Assembly: GCF_027587205.1 (NCBI RefSeq)
Contig: NZ_JAPDOD010000015.1
Coordinates: forward strand, 62,001-126,000
DNA: 64,000 bases
Source: Solirubrobacter ginsenosidimutans
GTDB lineage: Bacteria > Actinomycetota > Thermoleophilia > Solirubrobacterales > Solirubrobacteraceae
Reading direction: 5' to 3'
Both the position numbers and the translations under genes were made by a program. Positions 31,309 through 38,677 of the stretch are shown here, piece by piece. Under the pieces are notes generated by a model. The model worked only from the letters and a program-made list of their open reading frames with translations. It made no database searches and was not told the origin of the DNA. Position 1 is the first letter of the stretch, and each line of letters opens with the position of its first letter.

Positions 31309-31869
31309 ATGGCACGTCAACTGCGCATGGACTTCGAGCCGGGTGTTCACCACGTGTGGGCGCGCGGCAATGGTCGGCAAGTGATCTACCTGGCCGACAC
31401 CGACCGTCACCTGTACTTGGGCCTGTTGGGCCGCTGCATCGACCGGATGGACTGGTCCTGTCTGGCGTACTGCCTCATGGACAACCACCTCCACCTGCTG
31501 ATCGAGACCCGCAAGACGAACCTCAGCGCGGGTATGCAGCGGCTCCACGGCAGCTACGCGAGCGACTTCAATCGCCGCCACCGGCGGAGCGGGCATTTCT
31601 TCCAGGGTCGGTTCGGCAACGAGCCGATGGCCGACGAGGAGCAACTCGTCTCCACCCTCGGCTACATCGCCGCCAATCCGGTCGCCGCCGGGCTGTGCGA
31701 CACGCCCGACGAGTGGCGGTGGAGCAGTCACGGCGCGCTCGTTCGCGGCGCCGCGCCACGCTGGCTCGACCAGCCCGCCGTCTACCGCTACCTCGCGGCC
31801 GGCGGCGGAGATCCCCACGATCGCTACCTCGAGCTGATCAAGACCCGCGCGAACCTAAAGAGGGTCTGA
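31309..31869 (+). CDS. REP-associated tyrosine transposase (RAYT, Y1/HUH)
   Basis: A 186-residue protein of the IS200/RAYT class. It starts MARQLRMDFEPGVHHVWARGNGR, has the HUH metal site in YCLMDNHLHLLIE (about 54-66) and the catalytic-Tyr helix region GSYASDFNRRHRRSGHFFQGRF (about 81-102), followed by the family ending LVSTLGYIAANPVAAGL and EWRWSSH. It nicks and joins single-stranded REP hairpins. The ATG at 31309 gives the usual N-terminus. The final codons (NLKRV and stop) lie inside the right REP copy. Confidence 0.92.
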   Translation: MARQLRMDFEPGVHHVWARGNGRQVIYLADTDRHLYLGLLGRCIDRMDWSCLAYCLMDNHLHLLIETRKTNLSAGMQRLHGSYASDFNRRHRRSGHFFQGRFGNEPMADEEQLVSTLGYIAANPVAAGLCDTPDEWRWSSHGALVRGAAPRWLDQPAVYRYLAAGGGDPHDRYLELIKTRANLKRV

Positions 31870-31905
31870 CCCCCTTTACATAAACGGGGTCAGACCCCCT
31901 TTAGA
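31852..31905. repeat. REP palindrome, right copy
   Basis: Identical to 31217-31270. It contains the last codons of the transposase and also lies just after the convergent fliI stop at 31913, so it could act as a transcription terminator for both genes. Confidence 0.9.
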
Positions 31906-31912
31906 TAACCGG

Positions 31913-33373
31913 CTAGGAGGGGATGTGGAGCGGGGGGATGGCGTTGTGCAGCGGCATGCCCGCGTGGTCGGGCGGGAGTTCGAAGACGCCGTCGACGATG
32001 GGGGCCTCGAAGGAGCCGCTCAGGGTGGCGAGTTGGCCGAGGGTGGCGTCGGCGTGTTCGGCGGAGGAGGGTTCGGTGACGCCTTGCTTGAGGAAGGCGT
32101 CGATCGGGCCGCGGGCGGAGATGGCCGCGTCGACCAGTGGGTCTGTGCCGGCCTGGTAGGCGCCGATAGCGATCAGGTCGGCCTTCTCCTTGTAGGTCGC
32201 CATGAGCTTGCGGACCTCGTTGCCGGCGGCGCGAACCTCGGGGGAGACGATCTCGCCGACCAACCGCGAGACCGAGGCCAACACGTCGACCGCGGGGTAG
32301 TGACCCGCGTGGGCGAGGTGGCGCGACAAGACGATGTGGCCGTCGAGGATGCCTCGGACGGCGTCGGCGATCGGCTCGTTCATGTCGTCGCCGTCGACCA
32401 GCACGGTGTAGAGGCCGGTGATCGAGCCAGAGGGGGAGGTGCCGGAGCGCTCGAGGAGCTTCGGGAGCATCGCGAAGACCGACGGCGTGTAGCCGCGGGT
32501 GGCGGGCGGCTCGCCGATCGCCAGGCCGACCTCGCGCTGGGCCATCGCGAAGCGGGTGACCGAGTCCATCATCAACAGCACGTCGCGGCCCTGATCGCGG
32601 AAGTACTCCGCGATCGCGGTGGCCGTGAACGCCGCCTTCAGGCGCACGAGAGCGGGCTGGTCGGACGTCGCGCAGACCACGACCGAGCGGGCGAGACCTT
32701 CCTCACCCAGGTCGCGCTGCATGAACTCCAAGACCTCTCGGCCGCGCTCGCCGACCAGGCAGATCACGTTGATCTCGGCCGAGGTCGAGCGGGCGATCAT
32801 GCCCAGCAGCGACGACTTGCCGACACCGGAGCCGGCGAAGATGCCGAGGCGCTGCCCGCGCCCGCAGGGGACCATGGCGTCCAGTGCGCGCACGCCCAAG
32901 GAGACGCGCTCGTCGATTCGCGGGCGCGACAAGGGGTCAGGCGGGGCGGCTTCGGCCGCGCGCCACATCAAGTTCGGGATCGGGCCCTTGCCGTCCATAG
33001 GACGACCCAGCCCATCCAGCGCGCGGCCGAGCAGTGCATCGGACACGTTGACCGACAGCGGCTGACCCGACGCGGTCACCCGCGCGCCCGGGCCGATGCC
33101 CGCGGCCTCGCCCAGCGCCATCAAGAGCGTCCGGCCGGCGCGGAAGCCGACGACCTCGGCGGGCACGGACGGACGGCCGCGGCCGGTCTCGATCGTGCAC
33201 ACCTCACCCACCTCGGCCTCGAGGCCGGTGGCTTCGACGATCAGGCCGATCAGGTCGACCACGCGGCCGGTCCGCCGGTGCAGATCCGCGTCGCGGATCG
33301 CCAGCGTGGCCTCTGAGAGCAGGTCTTCGTTGGCGTCGACCGCGTCGAGCGCCGCATCCATCACCGAGAACAC
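31913..33373 (-). CDS. fliI: FliI, flagellar export ATPase
   Basis: A 486-residue F1-like ATPase: Walker A GIFAGSGVGKSSLLG, the ERGREV loop, Walker B DVLLMMDSVTRFA, and GEPPATRGYTPSVFAMLPKLLERSG. It powers delivery of export substrates with FliH and FliJ. Start choice is uncertain: GTG 33373 is favoured because a GCCGATA element lies 8 nt upstream, the spacing seen at several flagellar genes here; GTG 33364 and ATG 33361 are alternatives. It is the last gene of the flgB operon. Confidence 0.9.
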   Translation of the reverse strand: MFSVMDAALDAVDANEDLLSEATLAIRDADLHRRTGRVVDLIGLIVEATGLEAEVGEVCTIETGRGRPSVPAEVVGFRAGRTLLMALGEAAGIGPGARVTASGQPLSVNVSDALLGRALDGLGRPMDGKGPIPNLMWRAAEAAPPDPLSRPRIDERVSLGVRALDAMVPCGRGQRLGIFAGSGVGKSSLLGMIARSTSAEINVICLVGERGREVLEFMQRDLGEEGLARSVVVCATSDQPALVRLKAAFTATAIAEYFRDQGRDVLLMMDSVTRFAMAQREVGLAIGEPPATRGYTPSVFAMLPKLLERSGTSPSGSITGLYTVLVDGDDMNEPIADAVRGILDGHIVLSRHLAHAGHYPAVDVLASVSRLVGEIVSPEVRAAGNEVRKLMATYKEKADLIAIGAYQAGTDPLVDAAISARGPIDAFLKQGVTEPSSAEHADATLGQLATLSGSFEAPIVDGVFELPPDHAGMPLHNAIPPLHIPS

Positions 33374-33381
33374 AGAGGTCT

Positions 33382-33407
33382 TATCGGCAGCGAGCCGGAG
33401 ATCATGA
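33382..33407 (-). promoter_or_regulatory. Possible internal sigma-28-like promoter before fliI
   Basis: GCCGATA at 33382-33388 with TCAT 15 nt upstream (33404-33407), overlapping the end of fliH. The -35 match is weak; the -10 and the 8-nt distance to GTG 33373 fit the leaderless pattern. Confidence 0.35.
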
Positions 33408-34019
33408 GCGGCCGAGCGCGGCGGCGACGACCTCGCCCGCGCGCTCGAGCTTGGTCTCCACGCGCGCGTCGACGTCACCCACCGGCGTGCGCACGATGCA
33501 CCCGCCGCGAGCCACGCGCCGCTCGGCCTCGACGATGCAGTGCTCGATGCCGCCGAGCGAAGCCCGCAGGCCGTCCATCGCCTCGCGGACGATCTCGAGG
33601 TCGTCCGGGTTCACCAGGACGGTGATCCGGTCGCGCTCGACGATCCCGCGCAGCGCCATCTCGACGGCCCCGACGACCTTCTCCGGCTCCAGGCCGAGCG
33701 TGACGCCGACGATCTTCTTCGACAGCGCCAGCCCGAGTTCGACCGCACGGCGCTCGAGCTCAGTCGCCATCTCGGCCTGCTGCGCGCGGACGTCGGCGAT
33801 CGCCTGCGTCAGCGCGGCGAGCGCCGGCTCCAGCGAAGCGATCGCGTCGGAACGCCCCGAGGCGTAGCCCTCGTTGCGCGCCTCCTCGCGGATGCGTTCC
33901 GCGTCCTCGCGCGCCTCGGCGAGGACGTCCAGGACGGCCTCGGCGTCCGAGACCGGAGCGCGCGGCGGAGCCAGCGGCTCCAGCGCCTTGAAGTCGAACT
34001 CGGCGATCAGCCCGCTCAT
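33402..34019 (-). CDS. fliH: FliH, export ATPase regulator
   Basis: A 205-residue protein, mostly a long helix (about 25-95, Glu/Ala/Arg-rich), with a C-terminal FliH/HrpE domain (KIVGVTLGLEPEKVVGAVEMALRGI, VNPDDLEIVREAM, RVARGGCIVRTPVGDVDARVETKLERA). It holds FliI to the C ring through FliN. It starts directly after the fliG stop. Confidence 0.9.
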   Translation of the reverse strand: MSGLIAEFDFKALEPLAPPRAPVSDAEAVLDVLAEAREDAERIREEARNEGYASGRSDAIASLEPALAALTQAIADVRAQQAEMATELERRAVELGLALSKKIVGVTLGLEPEKVVGAVEMALRGIVERDRITVLVNPDDLEIVREAMDGLRASLGGIEHCIVEAERRVARGGCIVRTPVGDVDARVETKLERAGEVVAAALGRS

Positions 34020-35066
34020 CTAGACCAGCGCGTCCTCTCCACCCGCACCGCGGGAGATGACGATCGCACCGGCCTCCTCGAGGCGGCGCACGACGCCGAC
34101 GATGCGGCCCTGCGCCTCCTCGACCACGCGCTTGCGCTGCGGCGGCTGGAAGTCGATCTCCTCGCGCAGCAGCTCGGCGCCACGCTCGGACATGTTCGAG
34201 AAGATGCGACCGCGAACGTCCTCGTTGACACCGCGCAGGGCGATGGCGAGGTCCTTCTGGTCGACCTCCTTGAGCACCATCTGGATCGAGCGGTCGTCGA
34301 GCTTGACGACGTCCTCGAAGGTGAACAGCAGCAGGCGGATCTCCTCGGCGAGCTCGGAGTCGGCCTTGGCCAGCTCGTCGAGCACGTTGCGCTCGGTCGT
34401 GCGATCGGCGCTGTTGAGGATGTCGGCGAGCGACTTGACGCCGCCGGCGACCGCGTACTCCTGGGCGCCGACCGCGGACAGACGCGAACGCATGACGCTC
34501 TCGACCTGCGCGACGACCTCCGGGCGGGTCTCGCCCATCATCGCGATCCGCAGGGCGACGTCGGCCTGGATCTCGGTGTCGATGTTCGAGAGCACCTGCG
34601 ACGCCAGCGTGGTGTGCAGGTTCGAGACGACCAGCGCGACGGTCTGCGGCGACTCGTTGCGCAGGAAGACGACGATCTGCTCGGCCGGCGTGCGGCGCAG
34701 GAACTCGAACGGGCGGCGCTCGATCGTGGCCGCGAGGCGGCCGATGATCTCGTCCGCGCGGTCCTCACCCAGCGACCGCATGAGCACGCTGCGGGCGAAG
34801 TCGACGCCGCCTTCGGCGAGGTAGTCCTCCGCGAGCACGGACTCGACGGCCTCGGTGATGACGTCGCGACAGACCTCGGTCGGGATCTTCTGGGCCTTGG
34901 CGAGCTCAAGCGAGAGCGCCTCGACCTCGGTGTCACCCAGGAACTTGAAGATCTCGCTCGCCCGCTGCTCGCCGATCGCGACGAGCAGGGCGGCGGCCTT
35001 CTGGACTCCCTTCAGGGACGACTTGGTGACGGGTGCGTCGCCGGTGGTGGCCAATGCGGTGCTCAT
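34020..35066 (-). CDS. fliG: FliG, rotor switch protein
   Basis: A 348-residue protein with N-, middle and C-terminal FliG domains. The middle domain has the EHPQ-like segment (here RNESPQTVALVVSNL), which normally binds FliM. The C-terminal torque helix region contains FTFEDVVKLDDRSIQMVLKEVDQKDLAIALRG, with the charged residues that face MotA. It is complete, so FliM would be expected somewhere in this genome even though it is not in the window. Confidence 0.96.
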   Translation of the reverse strand: MSTALATTGDAPVTKSSLKGVQKAAALLVAIGEQRASEIFKFLGDTEVEALSLELAKAQKIPTEVCRDVITEAVESVLAEDYLAEGGVDFARSVLMRSLGEDRADEIIGRLAATIERRPFEFLRRTPAEQIVVFLRNESPQTVALVVSNLHTTLASQVLSNIDTEIQADVALRIAMMGETRPEVVAQVESVMRSRLSAVGAQEYAVAGGVKSLADILNSADRTTERNVLDELAKADSELAEEIRLLLFTFEDVVKLDDRSIQMVLKEVDQKDLAIALRGVNEDVRGRIFSNMSERGAELLREEIDFQPPQRKRVVEEAQGRIVGVVRRLEEAGAIVISRGAGGEDALV

Positions 35067-35070
35067 CGTC

Positions 35071-36615
35071 CTAGTCCTCCGCCATCCAGGCCTTGACCTG
35101 CGCGGCGACGCGCTCGGGCTCGCGCTCCATCAGCTGGTCGAGCTGATGCAGGCTGGCGTCCGGCACGCGCGGCGGCAGCATGGCCGAGGCGGCGGTGTCG
35201 AGGTAGTTCGGCTGCGTGCGGGCTTCGAGCTGCGCCAGCGACATCGGCTCCTCGATCGTCGTCAGCCAGGCCGGCGTGCCGAGGTTCTCGCTCTCGCGCT
35301 TCTTCAGCCCGCGGGTCATGAAGAAGAGGAAGAGCAGGCTGGCGAGGCCGAGGCCGACCCACTTGAGCGGGCCGAGCATCGTCGTCGGGACCGGGCCCGC
35401 CTTGGGCGTGACCGGCTTGGCGAACGCCATCTGCTGGGCGGTCATCGTGTCGCCGCGCGCGGTGCTGATGCCGGCCGCGGCGGCCACGGTCGACTTCAGC
35501 TGGGTGAAGACGGCCGGCGGGACCGACTTGTCGACGATCAGCGCGACGTCGAGCTTGTTGATCGCGCCACCGGCCTTCTTGGTGTCGGTGACGGTCTTGT
35601 CGACGCCGTACTGCGTCGAGCCCTTCTTGGACTTGTAGTTGCCCGTGCCCGCGGCGTTGGCGTTGCCGTTGTTGGAATAGGTCGGGACGTTGGAGCCCGT
35701 GCCCGCCTTGCCGGCCGCGTTGGCCGCGCCGGTGCCGGTCAGCGTCTCGTTGTCCACGGTCGTCGAGAGCGGAACGGTGTTGGTGCCGTACTTCAGCGCC
35801 TTCTCGGTCGTCTCGTCCATGTTGAGGTCGGCGTTGACCTTGACCTGCGCCTTGCCCGGGCCGAGCGTTCCGGCGAGCATCGCGTTGATCGTGGCTTCCT
35901 TCTGGCGGGCGAAGCGCGCCTCGGCGCTCTGCTTGCTCGAGCCGCTTCCGTCGCCGCCGGCGTCGGCGGACGGCCAGAGGATGGCGCCGGTCGCGTCGGT
36001 GATCGTCACGTTGTCGGTCTTGAGGCCCTGGACGGCGCCGGCGGCGAGCTGCGCCATGCCGCGCACGGCACCCGGCTGCAGCGTGTCGGCGGAGTTGCCG
36101 AGCATGATCGACGCCGTCGCCGGCGAGGAGGTGTCGGCGAACAGGTCGTCCTGCGGCATCACGATCTGCACGCGCGGGCTGGAGACGCCGTCGATGCCCG
36201 AGAGCGTCTTGGCGACCTCACCCTCGAGGGCGCGCTGCGCGGTCTTCTGCTGCTGGAACTGCGAGGCACCCAGCTTGGACTGGTCGAGCAGCTCGTTGCC
36301 GGGCTGCGTGCCGCCGCCCGAGACCGAGACGCCCTGGCCGGCGAGCGCGATACGCGCCTGCGCCGTGGAGGCCTTCTCGACGGCGAGCGCCGTTCCATTG
36401 TTCCGGAGCTCGTAGGCGACGCCCTGCGTGTCCAGCGCGGCGGTGATCTTGCCCGTCTGAGCGGGGTCGAGACCGGTCGCGATCAGCGCGTAAGACGGAG
36501 CCGTGGCGATCTTGAGCATGACGAACGCGATCGCGAGGATCGCGACGGCCGACACGCCGAGCACGGCTTTCGTCTTGGCCGGGAGGGCGAGGAGGTTTTG
36601 GAGGAACGGCGGCAT
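35071..36615 (-). CDS. fliF: FliF, MS-ring protein
   Basis: A 514-residue protein with an N-terminal transmembrane helix (about 15-35), ring-building motifs with YALIATGLDPAQTGKITAALDTQGVAYEL and the RBM3 region, a Gly/Asn-rich periplasmic loop (about 300-330), a second transmembrane helix (about 425-445) and a C-terminal cytoplasmic tail with the FliG-binding segment (QLDQLMEREPERVAAQVKAWMAED). It forms the base on which export gate and C ring assemble. Confidence 0.96.
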   Translation of the reverse strand: MPPFLQNLLALPAKTKAVLGVSAVAILAIAFVMLKIATAPSYALIATGLDPAQTGKITAALDTQGVAYELRNNGTALAVEKASTAQARIALAGQGVSVSGGGTQPGNELLDQSKLGASQFQQQKTAQRALEGEVAKTLSGIDGVSSPRVQIVMPQDDLFADTSSPATASIMLGNSADTLQPGAVRGMAQLAAGAVQGLKTDNVTITDATGAILWPSADAGGDGSGSSKQSAEARFARQKEATINAMLAGTLGPGKAQVKVNADLNMDETTEKALKYGTNTVPLSTTVDNETLTGTGAANAAGKAGTGSNVPTYSNNGNANAAGTGNYKSKKGSTQYGVDKTVTDTKKAGGAINKLDVALIVDKSVPPAVFTQLKSTVAAAAGISTARGDTMTAQQMAFAKPVTPKAGPVPTTMLGPLKWVGLGLASLLFLFFMTRGLKKRESENLGTPAWLTTIEEPMSLAQLEARTQPNYLDTAASAMLPPRVPDASLHQLDQLMEREPERVAAQVKAWMAED

Positions 36616-36623
36616 GGTTCAGG

Positions 36624-36929
36624 TCAGACCTGGGTGTGGAAGATTTCCTGGGCGGCCTCGACGGCCTTGGTGCGGATCTGGCCCGCGAGCTGCATCGAGA
36701 GCTGCGCGCGCTCGACGGCCATCACGACCGCGGTCGGATCAGAGGCCTGCCCGGTGGCGAGCGCCTGGGCCTGGGCCGACGCGTCGTTCTGCGTCTTGGC
36801 CAGCGCCTCGATGGAGTCGCCGAGCATCGAACCGAAGCTCGAACCCGACTCACCGGTCGGCGCGGTGGCCTCGACCGGCTGGATCTGCCATTCGGCGCCG
36901 GAAACGGCGAGGGACGGGTCAACGGTCAT
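36624..36929 (-). CDS. fliE: FliE, MS ring-rod junction protein
   Basis: A 101-residue protein with the FliE pattern: GSSFGSMLGDSIEALAKTQNDASAQAQALATG and VVMAVERAQLSMQLAGQIRTKAVEAAQEIFHTQV. It joins the MS ring and rod and is the first export substrate. It overlaps flgC by four bases and precedes fliF by 8 bp. Confidence 0.95.
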   Translation of the reverse strand: MTVDPSLAVSGAEWQIQPVEATAPTGESGSSFGSMLGDSIEALAKTQNDASAQAQALATGQASDPTAVVMAVERAQLSMQLAGQIRTKAVEAAQEIFHTQV

Positions 36930-37375
36930 CGGAGGATCTCCAGGGTCTTGGCGAACATCTGCTTGGAGGCCGACATCGCGGTGACGTTGGCTTCATACGA
37001 GCGCTGCGCGTCGATCAGGTCCACCATCTCGGTGACCGTGTCGACGTTCGGCATGCGCACGTAGCCCTGCGCATTGGCATCCGGGTGGCTGGGGTCGTAG
37101 ACGAGCTTGCCGTCGGTCGCGTCCTCGGTGATCGCCGTGGCCTGGACGCCGCCGGGCGCGACGCCCGACCCGCTGCCCATGGCCTTGCTCAGCGCCGAGC
37201 CGAAGCCGTCGCCGCTGCCGACCGCCTCGAGGGTGACCTCCTTGCGGCGGTAGGGCGTGCCGGCGGCCGTCTTGGTGGTCTCCGCGTTGGCGAGGTTCTC
37301 AGCCGTCACGTTCATCCGCAGGCGCTGCGCGGTGAGCGCGCTCGCGGAGATCTCCATGCCACCGAACATCGACAT
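36926..37375 (-). CDS. flgC: FlgC, proximal rod protein
   Basis: A 149-residue rod protein: N-terminal MEISASALTAQRLRMNVTAENLANAETTKTA and C-terminal GYVRMPNVDTVTEMVDLIDAQRSYEANVTAMSASKQMFAKTLEILR. It shares one base with the flgB stop (TGATG). Confidence 0.96.
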   Translation of the reverse strand: MSMFGGMEISASALTAQRLRMNVTAENLANAETTKTAAGTPYRRKEVTLEAVGSGDGFGSALSKAMGSGSGVAPGGVQATAITEDATDGKLVYDPSHPDANAQGYVRMPNVDTVTEMVDLIDAQRSYEANVTAMSASKQMFAKTLEILR

Positions 37376-37737
37376 CAGTTGACACCCATGGCCGCACGCA
37401 GGATCGCGTTGCGGGTCTTGGCGACCGAGACGGCGGCCGACTGCTCGAGCGCGTTGGCCGACAGCTTGGCCGACTCGTTCTCGACGTCGATCGAGTTGCC
37501 GTCGGCCTGTGTGGCGCCGACGGTCGGATCGGCCTGGGTGGTGAAGCTCGTCGCCTTCACGGCGCTCTTGGCGTCCGAGGAGCCGAGTGCCGCGGCCAGC
37601 GCGCTGTGGAAATCCACATCAACACGCTGGTAACCGGGCGTGCTCGCATTGGCGATGTTCGCCGCGAGCGCCTCATTGCGCTGTGACGCGCCTGAGATGC
37701 TGCGCTCGAGCGCCAGCTGGGTGGTATCGATCAGCAC
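37375..37737 (-). CDS. flgB: FlgB, proximal rod protein
   Basis: A 120-residue rod protein with ERSISGASQRNEALAANIANASTPGYQRVDVDFHSAL near the N-terminus and a C-terminal helix (SAKLSANALEQSAAVSVAKTRNAILRAAMG). GTG start at 37737 with AGGAG 12 nt upstream. It heads the seven-gene flgB-flgC-fliE-fliF-fliG-fliH-fliI operon. Confidence 0.94.
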   Translation of the reverse strand: MLIDTTQLALERSISGASQRNEALAANIANASTPGYQRVDVDFHSALAAALGSSDAKSAVKATSFTTQADPTVGATQADGNSIDVENESAKLSANALEQSAAVSVAKTRNAILRAAMGVN

Positions 37738-37819
37738 GGGACGGAAGGGCTCCTGGAGGGAAGAGGGGGCGGCCCGTCCATGAGCCTGTCGGCGTCCCGT
37801 CCTTGGGTCGCACTCTCCC

Positions 37820-37846
37820 TATCGGCCCTCGCCAGATCGACCTTTA
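37820..37846 (-). promoter_or_regulatory. Sigma-28-like promoter of the flgB-fliI operon
   Basis: TAAA (37843-37846), 16-nt spacer, GCCGATA (37820-37826), a near-perfect FliA match. The GTG of flgB is 82 nt downstream, so this unit has a real leader with a ribosome-binding site. Confidence 0.78.
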
Positions 37847-37894
37847 GGGTCAAGACCTGACATTTTTGGCCGCACAGGGCGCTTAACGGCCGAT

Positions 37895-37914
37895 GGCCGC
37901 GCTTAGGCGCGGCC
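37895..37914 (-). terminator. Hairpin over the stop codon of the fliT-like gene
   Basis: An 8-bp stem (GGCCGCGC/GCGCGGCC) whose loop contains the TAA stop codon. No U-tract follows; it may mark the end of the flaG-fliD-fliS-fliT unit. Confidence 0.4.
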
Positions 37915-38229
37915 GTCGATCGAGGTGGCGGCGGGGCGGCGGTAACCGCCGCTGTAGCCGACCAACGCGGTGTGTCCGCGTTCGAGGTTTCCGAGTTTCT
38001 GCTGGGTGAACGCCCGAGCCGTCGCGACCCCCGCGTGGATCTCACGCTGGAGCTCGAGCAGGCGCTCGAGCTGTGGTCGCGCCTCGGCCGGAGGAGCGCC
38101 GAGCGCCTCAGCGGCGGTCAAGCGCTCCGCGGACGCCGCCGGGAGCTCATCCCAGCGGCCGTCGCGGACCAGCGCAAGTTCGTGTTCGGCGAGTTCAACC
38201 AGCGCGGCCCAGGGGGCCTCAGGCTTCAC
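37903..38229 (-). CDS. FliT-like flagellar chaperone candidate
   Basis: A 108-residue helical protein (LVELAEHELALVRDGRWDELPAASAERLTAAEALG...LERLLELQREIHAGVATARAFTQQKLGNLERGHTALVGY). Size, helix content and position right after fliS (11-bp overlap) match FliT/FlgN-type chaperones for the filament cap, though sequence similarity alone is weak. Confidence 0.65.
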   Translation of the reverse strand: MKPEAPWAALVELAEHELALVRDGRWDELPAASAERLTAAEALGAPPAEARPQLERLLELQREIHAGVATARAFTQQKLGNLERGHTALVGYSGGYRRPAATSIDGRA

Positions 38230-38677
38230 TGCCGGCGATCTCTGCCCAAGCCTCGCGGAGCTCGGACAGCAGCTCCGAGACCTCCTCGATCTTGGTCGGG
38301 TCCTGCTCGGCGGCCGCCTCCATCAGGTGCCGGCGGCAGAACGCGTAGATGCCCTGCAGGCGACTGGCGATCTCGCCGCCGCGGTCATGGTCGAGCGTGA
38401 CGGTCAGCTCGTCGATGATCGCCTCCGCACGACGCATGCGGTCCTGCGACTGGCGGCGATCACCTTCGCGCATCGCGTAGGCGGACTGAAAGAGGAAACG
38501 GAGGCAGCCGTCGTAGAGCATCACCACGAGGCGCCCGGGGGGTGCCGTGAGGATGCTCTGCTGCTTATAAGCGGCAGATTGGTTGCCGGCGTAGGTGGCC
38601 AACGAAGGCTCCTGAGTCGGAGGGAGGGACTGGATCGGACGGTTGAACAGCGGCTGAGCCGAGTGCTTCAGGCTCAT
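38219..38677 (-). CDS. fliS: FliS, flagellin chaperone
   Basis: A 152-residue protein. The FliS core begins at AAYKQQSILTAPPGRLVVMLYDGCLRFLFQSAYAM (about 35-69) and continues with the helical bundle to LLSELREAWAEIAG. An N-terminal extension of about 30 residues precedes the normal start; the first ATG is kept because it overlaps the fliD stop by four bases, but a later start is possible. In Bacillus-type systems FliS also helps set free FliW levels by binding flagellin. Confidence 0.9.
   Translation of the reverse strand: MSLKHSAQPLFNRPIQSLPPTQEPSLATYAGNQSAAYKQQSILTAPPGRLVVMLYDGCLRFLFQSAYAMREGDRRQSQDRMRRAEAIIDELTVTLDHDRGGEIASRLQGIYAFCRRHLMEAAAEQDPTKIEEVSELLSELREAWAEIAGSEA

Larger units (their letters stand above)
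31217..31905 (+). mobile_element. REP-RAYT element
   Basis: A single Y1 (RAYT) transposase gene bracketed by two identical 54-bp REP palindromes in direct orientation. It sits between the accessory stretch and the fliI end of the flgB-fliI operon, with the right repeat 7 bp from the fliI stop. Base composition outside the repeats matches the surroundings, so it is not obviously recent. Confidence 0.85.

Noticed and set aside
31312..31326. A 15-base match between the transposase start region and the inverted repeat at 50483-50497
   Set aside because: Exact 15-mers shared by chance are expected a few times in a 64-kb GC-rich window, and here the match is coding sequence of the RAYT gene.
31356..31883. 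An alternative 175-residue frame over the RAYT gene ending EPKEGLTPFT
   Set aside because: The HUH motif, catalytic-Tyr helix and normal N-terminus are all in the other frame (31309-31869).
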